Shown here one piece after another: positions 7,806-16,674 of a stretch of 64,000 nucleotides of DNA. The number at the start of each line of letters is the position of its first letter. The stretch's first letter is position 1. This DNA is from 4572-13 sp964594065. GTDB lineage: Bacteria > Planctomycetota > Phycisphaerae > Sedimentisphaerales > Anaerohalosphaeraceae. Where the stretch lies: contig CAZQKX010000002.1 of assembly GCA_964594065.1 (NCBI GenBank), forward strand, positions 60,811 through 124,810, read 5' to 3'. A program made the translations under genes and the position numbers. Below the pieces are notes generated by a model that was given only the letters and a program-made list of their open reading frames with translations, did no database searches and had not been told where the DNA came from.

Positions 7806-8753
7806 TTAGCTTTTAGATTGATTGTATTCGTTCCACGCCGCGTTGACAATTTTCCGGCATAGCTCGGGAGTCTCAATACCGGCTTTAGCCGCAGCCATCG
7901 GGACCAGCGAATGGCTTGTAAAACCGGGCAATGTGTTAATTTCCAGTATATATGGAATGCCCGGACTTGTTAAGATAAAATCCACACGAGCCAGATGCCG
8001 GCATTGCAGTTCATTGAAACATATGATCGCATCCTGTTTGATCTCTTTGATCAATTCACTGTCGCTGATCGTGTCAAACAGGTACTCGGTTGTATCGCTT
8101 TCGTATTTCGCATGATAATCATAAAAGTCGGCTTTGCTTTGGATCTCAACAATTGGCAGGGCGACTCCGTTCAATATGCCGACCGTGATCTCCTTGCCCG
8201 GGATAAATTCTTCGACCATGCAATCACCGTATTGGGCAAAACATGCGACGGCGCTGGTCGCGGCTATTTGAACATCATCAGTGATCGTGATGCCGACGCT
8301 GCTGCCTTGTTTGACCGGCTTGACGACAAATTTTTTTGCCAGTTTTTCCAGCATGGGAACCAGGTCTGCTTCGGTGTCGGCGGAGTGGATGATTAAGTGT
8401 TTGGCGATGGGCAGGGTTGCATGGAAAAATGCCTGCTTACTGGCCAGTTTATCGATAGACTTCCGACTGGATTCGGAGCCGGAACCGGTAAAACACAGGT
8501 TTTTTTCTTCAAGAATCTTTTGCAGTTGCCCGTCTTCACCGAATTGACCGTGCAGGATCGGAAAAAAAACGTCAATTGATGAATCGTCCAGAATAAACAT
8601 GTTGTTGGGAGAAATATCGCTTAAAATAACCTCAAATCCCGCCTCTTTTAACGCGATGTGAACGGTTTGACCGCTTAAGAGGCTGATTTCTCGTTCTGGG
8701 CCAATGCCCCCGGCTAAAACGGCAATTTTGAGTTGTTTAAGTTCTTTTTTCAT
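7806..8753 (-). CDS. ddl: D-alanine--D-alanine ligase
   Basis: A 315-residue ATP-grasp enzyme that joins two D-alanines for the peptidoglycan stem peptide. Visible landmarks are the N-terminal GGIGPEREISLLSG, ILHGQFGEDGQLQ, the FVVKPVKQGSSVGI ATP-binding segment, EEFIPGKEITVGIL, and the C-terminal metal/phosphate motif LEINTLPGFTSHSLVP. Length is normal. It is third in the murC-murB-ddl-ftsQ series, all on the minus strand. About 120 bases with a short repeat separate it from murB. Confidence 0.95.
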   Translation of the reverse strand: MKKELKQLKIAVLAGGIGPEREISLLSGQTVHIALKEAGFEVILSDISPNNMFILDDSSIDVFFPILHGQFGEDGQLQKILEEKNLCFTGSGSESSRKSIDKLASKQAFFHATLPIAKHLIIHSADTEADLVPMLEKLAKKFVVKPVKQGSSVGITITDDVQIAATSAVACFAQYGDCMVEEFIPGKEITVGILNGVALPIVEIQSKADFYDYHAKYESDTTEYLFDTISDSELIKEIKQDAIICFNELQCRHLARVDFILTSPGIPYILEINTLPGFTSHSLVPMAAAKAGIETPELCRKIVNAAWNEYNQSKS

Positions 8754-8784
8754 TGTTATATAAGTATATCGGCAAAAGACACAA

Positions 8785-8819
8785 AAATCCGAAATCCTAA
8801 AATCGAAATCCTAAACAAA
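8785..8819. repeat. Tandem AAATCCGAAATCCTAAA repeat
   Basis: Three consecutive variants of the unit AAATCCGAAATCCTA. Units of this type are frequent between genes in planctomycete-like genomes. It sits between murB and ddl and contains no ORF. Confidence 0.55.
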
Positions 8820-8876
8820 TTTTAACTCGTTGGTATTTGTTTCGGATCCCGTGCTTAGTACTTCGGATTAATTATA

Positions 8877-9755
8877 CTACCAGATCTCGATTTCTGTTTC
8901 CAGTTTGACGTCAAACGTATCTTTCACCTTCGTTCTGACCAGTTTGATGAGTTGTTTGACATCGGTGCTGGTGCAGCCTTTTTCAGTGGTAATAAAGTTG
9001 GCGTGCTTTTCGCTGACGACAGCGCCGCCGATCTGTGTTCCTTTCAATCCGGCCCGGTCGATCAATGCCCCGGCACTCATCCCGCGGGGATTTTTAAAAA
9101 TACAGCCGGCGTTCTTGGTGTTCAGCGGCTGGGAGTTCTTCTTGTAGATCCAGACCTCCTTGATGGTCTTCAACATCGTGTCAGAATCTGATTCGGTTAG
9201 CTCCAAGGTTGCGCTGAGAATGATTGGTGCGGTAATGTTGACCCAGCGATAGTCAAAGACCAGTTCGGGTTTTTCTTTTTCGAACACATTTCCCTGCTTG
9301 TCCATGACGGTGACACTCTGGATGCTTGAGCCGATATCGCCGAAACTGCTGCCTGCATTCATGCGAACCGCTCCGCCGAGTGAACCCGGGATGCCGGTCA
9401 ATGCTTCCATGCCGCTTAAGCCTTTGCGAACCGAGTCCAGAACAAGTTTATTCAGATTGGCTCCGGCACCGGCCGTCAGGGTGTTTTTATCAAATTGAAT
9501 GCCGTGGAATGCTTCGGCTTCCAGTTTCAACACGGCACCCCGTACACCCTCGTCGCCGATCAGCAGGTTTGAGCCATACCCCAGCATATGAACCGGCATG
9601 GCTTCTCTCGTACAGCGTTGAATGATTTCTTTTAACTGTTCGACCGTCTGCGGCCGAATCAGGTAATCGGCGTTACCGCCTAAGCCGTACCAGGTGAAAT
9701 TGCTCAATGAACAATTTTCTTCAACAATGCTCTCGAAGCCACTGAATGTACTCAT
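8877..9755 (-). CDS. murB: UDP-N-acetylenolpyruvoylglucosamine reductase
   Basis: A 292-residue FAD enzyme that reduces UDP-GlcNAc-enolpyruvate to UDP-MurNAc. It shows the FAD-binding YGLGGNADYLIRP and GYGSNLLIGDEGVRGAVL blocks, GIPGSLGGAVRMNAG, and a C-terminal CIFKNPRGMSAGALIDRAGL segment whose serine is the proton donor in type II MurB. The ATG at 9755 is preferred because GGAAGG stands six bases before it; a TTG six bases further up abuts the ribosome site. The start overlaps the 3' end of murC by 35 bases, so translation is probably coupled. Confidence 0.95.
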   Translation of the reverse strand: MSTFSGFESIVEENCSLSNFTWYGLGGNADYLIRPQTVEQLKEIIQRCTREAMPVHMLGYGSNLLIGDEGVRGAVLKLEAEAFHGIQFDKNTLTAGAGANLNKLVLDSVRKGLSGMEALTGIPGSLGGAVRMNAGSSFGDIGSSIQSVTVMDKQGNVFEKEKPELVFDYRWVNITAPIILSATLELTESDSDTMLKTIKEVWIYKKNSQPLNTKNAGCIFKNPRGMSAGALIDRAGLKGTQIGGAVVSEKHANFITTEKGCTSTDVKQLIKLVRTKVKDTFDVKLETEIEIW

Positions 9756-11115
9756 CTGCAACCTTCCAAATAGTTCCGGCTCCCATTGTGACGACCAGGT
9801 CGCCGGAGGTTACGTTTTCTTTTAAATGGTCTAAAATCCCCGAAAAATCCTGTATAAACAAGGCCTGACAGCCATGTTGGCCTATCCGCTCTACCAATGT
9901 TTCAGCATTCACCTTGCTTTTACTGTCGGCGGTATCCCGGACGAAATAAATCTCCGGGACCACTGTAATATCGGCAAGCTTAAAGCTTTCGGCAAAATCA
10001 TCAAGTAAAAAACGGGTTCGACTGTACTGATGAGGCTGAAAAATGCACCAAAGCCGTTGCGGGGCGTATTTTTCACGGATTGCCTGCAATGATGCCCGGA
10101 TTTCCGTGGGATGATGGGCATAATCGTCCAGAATGGTGATTTCGTTGATCGTATCCTTGAACATGAGTCGCCGGTCGATGCCGGTAAAATCGGGCAAATG
10201 TTTGATGATCGTTTCGATATCCAGTCCGATGTGGAGACAGGTTGCGGTTACGGCCAGTGCATTTAAAATATTATGCCTGCCCGGCAGACCTGTCCGGCAT
10301 CTGCCAAGGAGTGTGTTTTTCTGATAGATGTCAAATGCGTAGCATCCTTCAACCAGTTCCGGATTACGTGCGGTCAGGTCGCAGTGTGCATGAAGGCCGA
10401 ATGTTATCACGTTAGGACGGTCTTGAAAACGGCGGATGACACGGGCAACGTTTTTGTCGTCACCATTGGCGATCAGGATGCCATTATCTTTGGTTTGTGC
10501 GGCAAACTCAGCGAATGCTTCAATAATCTCGTCCTCGTTGCGGTAATAGTCCAGGTGATCCTGTTCGATGTTGAGCAGCAGGGCGATATTCGGGTGAAGA
10601 TTCAGGAAACTGCGGTCATATTCACAGGCTTCGGCGATAAATGCCGTCCCGCTGCCAACGCCGCTGGAGCTTTTCAACTGCGGGATATCGGCACCGACGA
10701 TATAGTTCGGCTGCTTGCCTGCTTTTTCGAGAATATAGGTCATCCAGCCGCTGGTGGTACTTTTTCCGTGCGTGCCGGCGACTGCGATGCCGTCGTACTG
10801 GTTCATGAGGATGCCGAGCATTTCGGCATATTTATGAATCGGCAATCCCATTTCCGAAGCCCGGGCCAATTCCGGATTGGCTGCAGTGACCGCTGCGCTG
10901 ATGACGACTTCATCTGTGTCTGCGCTGATGTTTTCGGTTTTATGGCCGATGGTAATTGCAGCGCCCAGTGATTGCAGATGCGTTGTGACGGGGCTTTCGG
11001 CCATGTCCGAGCCGGTGACGATACCGCCGTTTTTCATCAAAACCTTCGCTAAGCCGCTGGTGCCGATGCCGCCGATCCCGATAAAATGAAATTTCTTCCC
11101 TTGAATCTCTGTCAT
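9721..11115 (-). CDS. murC: UDP-N-acetylmuramate--L-alanine ligase
   Basis: A Mur ligase of about 464 residues that adds L-alanine to UDP-MurNAc. It has the N-terminal Rossmann motif IGIGGIGTSGLAKVL, the ATP-binding VAGTHGKSTTSGW, an ACEYDRSFLNL block, the central IEQDHLDYY and the C-terminal LDDYAHHPTEI typical of the family. The ATG at 11115 follows AGGG at a good distance; the GTG just before it is less likely. First gene of the murC-murB-ddl-ftsQ group. It is fully intact, supporting a normal peptidoglycan wall in this organism. Confidence 0.96.
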   Translation of the reverse strand: MTEIQGKKFHFIGIGGIGTSGLAKVLMKNGGIVTGSDMAESPVTTHLQSLGAAITIGHKTENISADTDEVVISAAVTAANPELARASEMGLPIHKYAEMLGILMNQYDGIAVAGTHGKSTTSGWMTYILEKAGKQPNYIVGADIPQLKSSSGVGSGTAFIAEACEYDRSFLNLHPNIALLLNIEQDHLDYYRNEDEIIEAFAEFAAQTKDNGILIANGDDKNVARVIRRFQDRPNVITFGLHAHCDLTARNPELVEGCYAFDIYQKNTLLGRCRTGLPGRHNILNALAVTATCLHIGLDIETIIKHLPDFTGIDRRLMFKDTINEITILDDYAHHPTEIRASLQAIREKYAPQRLWCIFQPHQYSRTRFLLDDFAESFKLADITVVPEIYFVRDTADSKSKVNAETLVERIGQHGCQALFIQDFSGILDHLKENVTSGDLVVTMGAGTIWKVADEYIQWLREHC

Positions 11116-11194
11116 CACGTCCCTGCTGCATAATTAACTGATAACATCTCTACATGCCGGATTTATAATCCAACAGGGCGTTTTATTCAAGGAT

Positions 11195-12883
11195 TTATTT
11201 CTTTGTCAGTGCTTTTCGGGCGGCCTCGATGACCGGATCGGAGGTTTTGATCTCGCTATGTGTGGTTTTAATGAGGATATCCGGTTTGATGCCTTTGCCT
11301 TCAAAGCAGGTACCGTCCGGCAGCATTGCTTTCCACGACGGCAGAAAGACGGTGACGCCGTTGCCGAGATCGTAGGGTTGGGGATTGCCGGAACTGCCCT
11401 GGGTTGGTTCGCCAATGATCATACAACCGGGCACCTGTTTCATCATCAACACGAATGCTTCGCAACTGCTCATAACCACGGGCCCGGTCAGGACGGCGAT
11501 TTTACCCCGATATTTTGGGCGGCTTTTGTTGGATTTGACGTATCGCTCATGAGTTTGTGTGAATTGGCCGGGATTGTCAAAGTCGATGCTGATATGCTTG
11601 GCGTATAGTTTCGGCTTATCAATGAAACAGCCTGCAAATTCTCTTGCCAGAGTCTCACTTCCGCCGCCGTTTCCACGGACGTCAATAATGAGTCCCGGGG
11701 CATCAGAAAACTCATTGAGTGCGATATAGAGTTGGTCGTAATCTTGTTTTTTCTGACGATTCCAGGAATCGATGTAGATATAGCCTATCCCATCCGGGAA
11801 TTTTCCCGTACAGACATTGGCATTGTGCTTTTGAAAGTTGGGCACCAGTTCCGGCAGCAACTGCAAGTTAGCATTAGGCGTTACTGGATTGCGATAGGCC
11901 GGGACATGTTCACCGCCGGCCTTCAGCCAGATATGTTTGTCTTTTGCGCAAGCCAGCATCAGACCGGCATTTTTTGAAAAGTCCAACGCACTGGTCGCAT
12001 TCAAAAGCGATTCATGATATTTTTCGAAAAGCGCATCCCAATCGACGCCTTTCTCATCTTCATAAGAATACTTGTAATCAATTGCTATTCGCAGATTGAC
12101 GATAGCATTTTGATTGTCTTCTTTGGACACAGTCACAGCGTTTTCTGAGGATTGTTGGTCGGTTCCTGCGGTGCGGAACTGCACGACAAGCACCTCTGCC
12201 GGTTCACCACCTGCACTTTTGAAGTTTTTGAAAGAGGGTGAATTAATGCCAAATCTATAGTTGTGTCCGGGCTTGAGTTTAACGTTCATCACGAAACTTC
12301 GTTTACCCGACCATTTGGGTTTTCCGATGATCTCAGGGAAATTCTCACCGCCGCCGCAGACCGAGTAACCGTTGGTGCTCATATCCTGATCAAATAGAAT
12401 ACGTATCTCTGAAAGTCCCGGTTTAACATCGGTGGCACCGTTTTCCGGGATCATTTCAATGACCTTCGGTGATCGAGCGAAATTTGAAGCATTTTCCGAG
12501 GACTGCCGGCCAGTACCTGCGGTGCGAAACTGCACGACAAGCACTTCCGCCGGTTCGCCGCTGGCACTTTTGAAGTTTTTGAAAGAGGGTGAATTAATGC
12601 CAAATCTATAGTCGTGTCCAGGTTTAAGTTTGGCATTTATGACAAAGCTACGCTTGCCCGTCCATTTTTTACTAATGATTTCAGGGTAATTCTCACCTCC
12701 GCCGCAAATGGAAAATCCACGCCCCATGTCCTGATCGAAGAGAATCCGTATCTTTGTTGGCCCAGGTTTGACATTTGTGGATCCGTTTTCAGGAATCATT
12801 TTGATGACTTTTGGCGGCCGAGCAAAACTGCTTATTGACATCAAACAAACAAGAAATAAGACGAGGGTAGCTTTTGACTTCAT
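11195..12883 (-). CDS. S41 family peptidase with two tandem Ig-like domains
   Basis: A 562-residue exported protein. Residues 1-20 are a signal peptide. Residues 21-135 and 136-250 are two near-identical copies of one Ig-like (Big_5-type) domain, each with PKVIxMIPENG, FDQDM, CGGGEN and LKPGH.YRFGINSPSF. The C-terminal 300 residues form an S41 (tail-specific/tricorn-like) peptidase with GLIIDVRGNGGGS and the nucleophile region PVVMSSCEAFV (serine near residue 470), then GEPTQGSSGNP. No PDZ domain is apparent. It lies 12 bases after a HAAS-type membrane protein that carries a third, diverged copy of the same Ig-like domain. Substrate unknown. Confidence 0.88.
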   Translation of the reverse strand: MKSKATLVLFLVCLMSISSFARPPKVIKMIPENGSTNVKPGPTKIRILFDQDMGRGFSICGGGENYPEIISKKWTGKRSFVINAKLKPGHDYRFGINSPSFKNFKSASGEPAEVLVVQFRTAGTGRQSSENASNFARSPKVIEMIPENGATDVKPGLSEIRILFDQDMSTNGYSVCGGGENFPEIIGKPKWSGKRSFVMNVKLKPGHNYRFGINSPSFKNFKSAGGEPAEVLVVQFRTAGTDQQSSENAVTVSKEDNQNAIVNLRIAIDYKYSYEDEKGVDWDALFEKYHESLLNATSALDFSKNAGLMLACAKDKHIWLKAGGEHVPAYRNPVTPNANLQLLPELVPNFQKHNANVCTGKFPDGIGYIYIDSWNRQKKQDYDQLYIALNEFSDAPGLIIDVRGNGGGSETLAREFAGCFIDKPKLYAKHISIDFDNPGQFTQTHERYVKSNKSRPKYRGKIAVLTGPVVMSSCEAFVLMMKQVPGCMIIGEPTQGSSGNPQPYDLGNGVTVFLPSWKAMLPDGTCFEGKGIKPDILIKTTHSEIKTSDPVIEAARKALTKK

Positions 12884-12895
12884 GCGAATGCTCCT

Positions 12896-13645
12896 TTATT
12901 CTGAATTAATGCGTTTGGCTTCTTCAATATATTCGATGGGGATTTCGGTCGGATTGCCATTTTCATCTGCTGTGGCAAACAGGATCACATAGGGTTTGGC
13001 GGGAACATGTTTTTCCGTCTGGAAATAAACGTAATATTCGCTGTTAATACCGATCCAGTACCAGTGACCCGGTTTCAGCTTCACAGGCAAAGTACAGGTT
13101 TTGCGTTCTTTGCCGTATTTCGGGTCGCCGGTCGTTTCCGGGTAATGCTCTCCGCCGCCGACCCACGACCAACTGAAATTCATCATGGGTTGATCAAATG
13201 TGACGGTGATTTCCGTTGTGGCCGGATCAACCGATGTAGACAGTGTCTGAGGGCTTGTCTTTAAGACAATAGGACGTTTGGACTGTTGATGTTTTATAAG
13301 CAAGGGAAGAATGAGCGTCGGAAGAAAGTTAATCAGTACAAAAATAAATATACAAGCGGATATCCAGACAATGAGGGACTTCCTTTTTTTTGTTTGTTTG
13401 ACTCTGGGTTTTCCCTGCAGCAGGTCGGCGTAGTCTTCGACAGGGCCCAGGTCGGTAATAATCTGTTGAAAGTTTTCCCAGGTGCGCTGCTCTTCGGGCA
13501 GCTCGTTATAACTCTGGCTTAGATGTGCATCAATATCATCGAGAATCTGCTGTTTTTCATCTGGTGATGCACCGGCGAGAACGGATTTAACTTTTGCGAG
13601 GTATTCGTTGCAGATCTGTTGCCATTGGTTTGCGGGATTTGTCAT
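12896..13645 (-). CDS. HAAS/DUF1700-like membrane protein with Ig-like domain
   Basis: A 249-residue single-pass protein. Residues 1-80 form the helical head typical of PadR-linked HAAS / DUF1700 proteins (KVKSVLAGASPDEKQQILDD, then AHLSQSYNELPEEQ and DLGPVEDYADLL). A transmembrane helix spans about 90-112. The outer part (about 125-235) is an Ig-like domain with FDQPM, GGGEHYPE and LKPGHWYWIGINSEY. That domain matches both Ig-like copies of the S41 peptidase encoded next. The start overlaps the PadR gene by four bases (ATGA), so they are translationally coupled. Likely a transmembrane partner whose inner head works with PadR; that role is inferred. Confidence 0.82.
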   Translation of the reverse strand: MTNPANQWQQICNEYLAKVKSVLAGASPDEKQQILDDIDAHLSQSYNELPEEQRTWENFQQIITDLGPVEDYADLLQGKPRVKQTKKRKSLIVWISACIFIFVLINFLPTLILPLLIKHQQSKRPIVLKTSPQTLSTSVDPATTEITVTFDQPMMNFSWSWVGGGEHYPETTGDPKYGKERKTCTLPVKLKPGHWYWIGINSEYYVYFQTEKHVPAKPYVILFATADENGNPTEIPIEYIEEAKRINSE

Positions 13646-13995
13646 TTCGCACCTCCTGCCGCCAGCGTGTCAATGGTGGCAACGATCTCTTTCCAGTGGT
13701 CGTTCATTCGGCCGAGCATTTTACCGCCGGCGGACGTTAGTTCATACGAGTTCCGTACGGGGCCGTCGGGGGAGGCTTCTTTTTTGATCACGACGAGCTT
13801 GTCGGTTTTCAGCCGGGCGAGGATGGGGTAGATGTTGCCTTCGCGGATGCTGAAGCCTTTAATGGTCTTGAGGGTCTTGACCATCTCGTAGCCGTAATAG
13901 CGGCCCGAGGACAGGAGCTTCAAAACCACTAACTCCAGCAGCCCCTTTCGCAATTGGATTGTCCAGTTATTAAAATTCAAACCAGCCTCCATCAT
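13642..13995 (-). CDS. PadR family transcriptional regulator
   Basis: A 117-residue winged-helix regulator with the PadR core: LRKGLLELVVLKLLSSGRYY, GYEMVKTL, EGNIYPILARLKTDKLV and RNSYELTSAGGKML. It would bind its own promoter as a dimer. The ATG at 13995 opens the frame, but GGAGG sits just inside it, five bases before an in-frame TTG at 13980 (LNFNNW), so the real start may be the TTG. It leads the PadR - HAAS - S41 peptidase operon and is divergent from the beta-helix glycosidase gene, so it could also influence that promoter. Confidence 0.92.
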   Translation of the reverse strand: MMEAGLNFNNWTIQLRKGLLELVVLKLLSSGRYYGYEMVKTLKTIKGFSIREGNIYPILARLKTDKLVVIKKEASPDGPVRNSYELTSAGGKMLGRMNDHWKEIVATIDTLAAGGAK

Positions 13996-14115
13996 TAAAC
14001 ATAGCTTTATTTGTTATCAGTGTACTGGATACTATTATAGCTGTCAATTGAATTTTTTAAAGTTTTTTTAAATGGGAAAAAGTAAACGTTATTATTAACC
14101 CGGATTTCCCAAGTA

Positions 14116-14161
14116 AATCCGTGCAAAAAAATAAGAATTTGATAGTATAGAGTCTGTGGAT
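14116..14161 (+). promoter_or_regulatory. Conserved upstream element shared with 42616-42661 (copy 1)
   Basis: The blocks are AATCCGTGCAAA, seven bases, GAATTTGATAGTATAG, five bases, GTGGAT. All three blocks and both gaps recur exactly on the opposite strand in front of the DUF5060-type glycosidase. The element ends 22 bases before the beta-helix glycosidase start. TAGTATAG could be a -10 region and AATCCGTGCAAA an activator or -35 site. Confidence 0.7.
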
Positions 14162-14183
14162 ACTGTTTAAGGCAAAATCTCAG

Positions 14184-16409
14184 ATGAAAAAAACAGCTGC
14201 AATACTGGTGTTATGTATGCTGACGGCCTCGGCGACGGCTGCTGTGGAACTTTTCATCTCGCCGGGCGGCGATGATAGTAATCCGGGAACGAAAACAAAG
14301 TCGTTCGCTACGCTGGAAAAGGCACGTGACAGAATACGAGCCGCACGCGGCAGCAGGAATACCCTGCCCCGAGGCGGTGTGACTGTCTGGTTGGGCGATG
14401 GTGTTTACATACGAAATGAACCGTTTGTTTTATCAGAGCAGGACAGTGGCACGAAAACAGATCCCATTGTTTACCGGGCCGCAGCCGGCCAGCAGGTTCG
14501 CTTGGTAGAAGCCAGGCTTGTTGATCCTGCAGACTGGAAACCGCTGAGTGAAACAGCACGAGAACGTGTCCATCCCAGGGTCAACCCTGACCATCTTGTC
14601 GAGCTCGACCTTAAACAACTGGATTTAGCGAATGTCGTGAAACCGAGCCGTTACACAAATGTTATTGACCTGTTTGCAAATGATCGGCGTCAGCCGATTG
14701 CACAATGGCCGGATCTGAAAGAAAACATCAAAAACATAAATGACCCCGGCTGGACGTCATGTAACGGTTCCAAAGATGAAAAAACATTTTTCTATGGCAA
14801 GGGCGGGTCCCCTCAACACAACAAAGATGCGACCAACCAGCTCGATTTAGACGGGACCAGCCGCAGTCAGCGATGGAAACAGGCCATGGATGCCGGTTAT
14901 GAAATATGGCTCAAAGGCTTCTGGCGTACCCCATGGTCGCCCAAAACAATAAGGATTGACCAGATCAATACAGCCGAGGAATGGATCCGCCTGACTCAAG
15001 TGCCGCCCGGAGGAATGGGATCAAAATACACCAAAGTCGCCAATCAAAAACCGCTCTGGCGAGTTGGAAGCGGCCGGGAAAAATGGCTGGCCCTGAACCT
15101 GCTTGAGGAAATCAACCTGCCTGGAGAATGGGCTCTGGACTCGAATGATCAAAAGATTTATTATTTGCCGTCCGCTCCGATCGATTCATTGAAAATTATG
15201 CTTGCTTGTGTCAAATCGCCGACTGTTTCACTGCAGAATGTTTCACATGTGCAGTTTGAAAACTTAACGATTGAAGGCAGCCTGGACTATGGTGTTGTGA
15301 TGGATAACTGTTCCTACATCATTGTTGCCGGATGCACGATCAAAAACACATTAAAAGGCCTCAAAGTTGCAAAAAGCAAAAACATTGCCATTCAAAGTAA
15401 TGATATTTACGAAATCGGCTGCGAGGCAATACGAATTGAAAATGTCGGCGATAGACAGAAGCTGATCCCGGCCAATATCCTGGTTGATAATAACCATATT
15501 CATCATGTCGGCAGAGTTACATTTACACCATTCATATCTCTCACCACCGCAGTAGGAGTGACCGTATCCCACAACCTGATGCATGATTCACCCAAAGGTG
15601 GTATTGCGCATGGCAGCCTGAACAATTGTTTGTTTGAATATAATGAAATCCATAATATTGCTCTGAAGGAAAGCGACACCGGCACTTTTTATGGCTACGC
15701 CAAATGGTCCGCCTACGGCAATATCTACCGTTATAATTTTACGCATCATACGAATCGAGCGAACGGATTTTATTGCGATGACGGCAACAGCGGCAATATC
15801 CATTATCACAATATTGTGCACGATTCTATTACGGCCTTGAAATTTGGCGGAGGGCACGACAATATCGGTCGCAACAACCTGTTAATTAAAAACCGCAATC
15901 AGCATATCGACGACCGCGGAGTCAGTCGCAACTATCGGCTGGGCACCAAATATGAAACCGAACTAAGAGCATTAAAACCGTTTGAAGAACCTTGGGCCTC
16001 TTATGGGAAAGAACTCCAAACAAAGTTTAATCTGACCACAAACCTGTGGGCCGATGTTCTGAATGAAGACTGGCACCCGGAATGGCCTAACGGTTCCAAA
16101 ATGATTGATAACGTTTCGGTCGAGAACGGACCTTTTAAGGGTCCCCGTTATGGTCGTGTGGAAATTGACAGGAACACGATAATTGAGACAATAGAAGAGG
16201 TGGGATTTTATGATTATGAGAACATGGATTTGCGAACCGACAACCCGAAGGTCCTGAAGAAATTTCCGGATCTGAATGAAATCTTCCCCAGAATAGGGCT
16301 TAAAAAAGACCAATACCGTTCAAAACTGCCGAGCCGTGCTGAAGTCGGCGGTCTTTACAACCGCGGCAAAGGTGGCGATCCCTGGGATGAAGACCAGTTT
16401 GTTGATTGA
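14184..16409 (+). CDS. Secreted right-handed beta-helix glycoside hydrolase-like protein
   Basis: A 741-residue protein with a signal peptide (residues 1-20, ending ATAA). The mature start ELFISPGGDDSNPGTKTKSF followed by ATLEKARDRIRAAR and GGVTVWLGDGVYIR is the signature of beta-helix carbohydrate enzymes related to GH141 (fucosidase/xylanase). From about residue 340 to 580 there are parallel beta-helix rungs, with alternating short N/V/I segments such as VSHVQFENLTIEGS and NILVDNNHIHHVG. It probably cleaves plant or algal polysaccharide outside the cytoplasm. The exact family is a guess. It has its own terminator and shares an upstream element with another glycosidase 28 kb away. Confidence 0.8.
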   Translation: MKKTAAILVLCMLTASATAAVELFISPGGDDSNPGTKTKSFATLEKARDRIRAARGSRNTLPRGGVTVWLGDGVYIRNEPFVLSEQDSGTKTDPIVYRAAAGQQVRLVEARLVDPADWKPLSETARERVHPRVNPDHLVELDLKQLDLANVVKPSRYTNVIDLFANDRRQPIAQWPDLKENIKNINDPGWTSCNGSKDEKTFFYGKGGSPQHNKDATNQLDLDGTSRSQRWKQAMDAGYEIWLKGFWRTPWSPKTIRIDQINTAEEWIRLTQVPPGGMGSKYTKVANQKPLWRVGSGREKWLALNLLEEINLPGEWALDSNDQKIYYLPSAPIDSLKIMLACVKSPTVSLQNVSHVQFENLTIEGSLDYGVVMDNCSYIIVAGCTIKNTLKGLKVAKSKNIAIQSNDIYEIGCEAIRIENVGDRQKLIPANILVDNNHIHHVGRVTFTPFISLTTAVGVTVSHNLMHDSPKGGIAHGSLNNCLFEYNEIHNIALKESDTGTFYGYAKWSAYGNIYRYNFTHHTNRANGFYCDDGNSGNIHYHNIVHDSITALKFGGGHDNIGRNNLLIKNRNQHIDDRGVSRNYRLGTKYETELRALKPFEEPWASYGKELQTKFNLTTNLWADVLNEDWHPEWPNGSKMIDNVSVENGPFKGPRYGRVEIDRNTIIETIEEVGFYDYENMDLRTDNPKVLKKFPDLNEIFPRIGLKKDQYRSKLPSRAEVGGLYNRGKGGDPWDEDQFVD

Positions 16410-16432
16410 AGTAACCAGAACTTGAGAGAAAA

Positions 16433-16464
16433 AAAAGCCCGGTCTGCGAACAGGTTGGGCTTTT
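16433..16464 (+). terminator. Rho-independent terminator
   Basis: AAAAGCCC at 16433-16440 pairs with GGGCTTTT at 16457-16464. The T-tract is part of the descending arm. It follows the beta-helix glycosidase stop by 23 bases. Confidence 0.75.
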
Positions 16465-16486
16465 GATTTCAATCGAAGTGGGGCGG

Positions 16487-16540
16487 TTAAGCATTTTCCG
16501 CATCCTTTTCTTTCTTGTACTGCTCGATAACCTGCATCTG
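16487..16540 (-). other. Possible remnant of a gene 3' end
   Basis: A minus-strand frame ending at TAA (16487-16489) reads PNIQMQVIEQYKKEKDAENA, looking like a natural protein C terminus, but an in-frame stop lies one codon before it. It may be the fossil end of a deleted gene. The call is weak. Confidence 0.25.
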
Positions 16541-16674
16541 GATATTCGGAGATTAATGTAACTTTTATTCGATATTATGACACTTACCTCAATAATAGTG
16601 ATTAACAGAGGAGCGGTTTGTCCTTATAATACGTAAAAAGAAAACTGAGACCCCTAAAAAAAGAGAGGTTTAGG

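Noticed and set aside
10273..10971. 232-codon plus-strand frame inside murC
   Set aside because: Lies wholly antisense to the intact, motif-complete murC; composition is that of a shadow frame.
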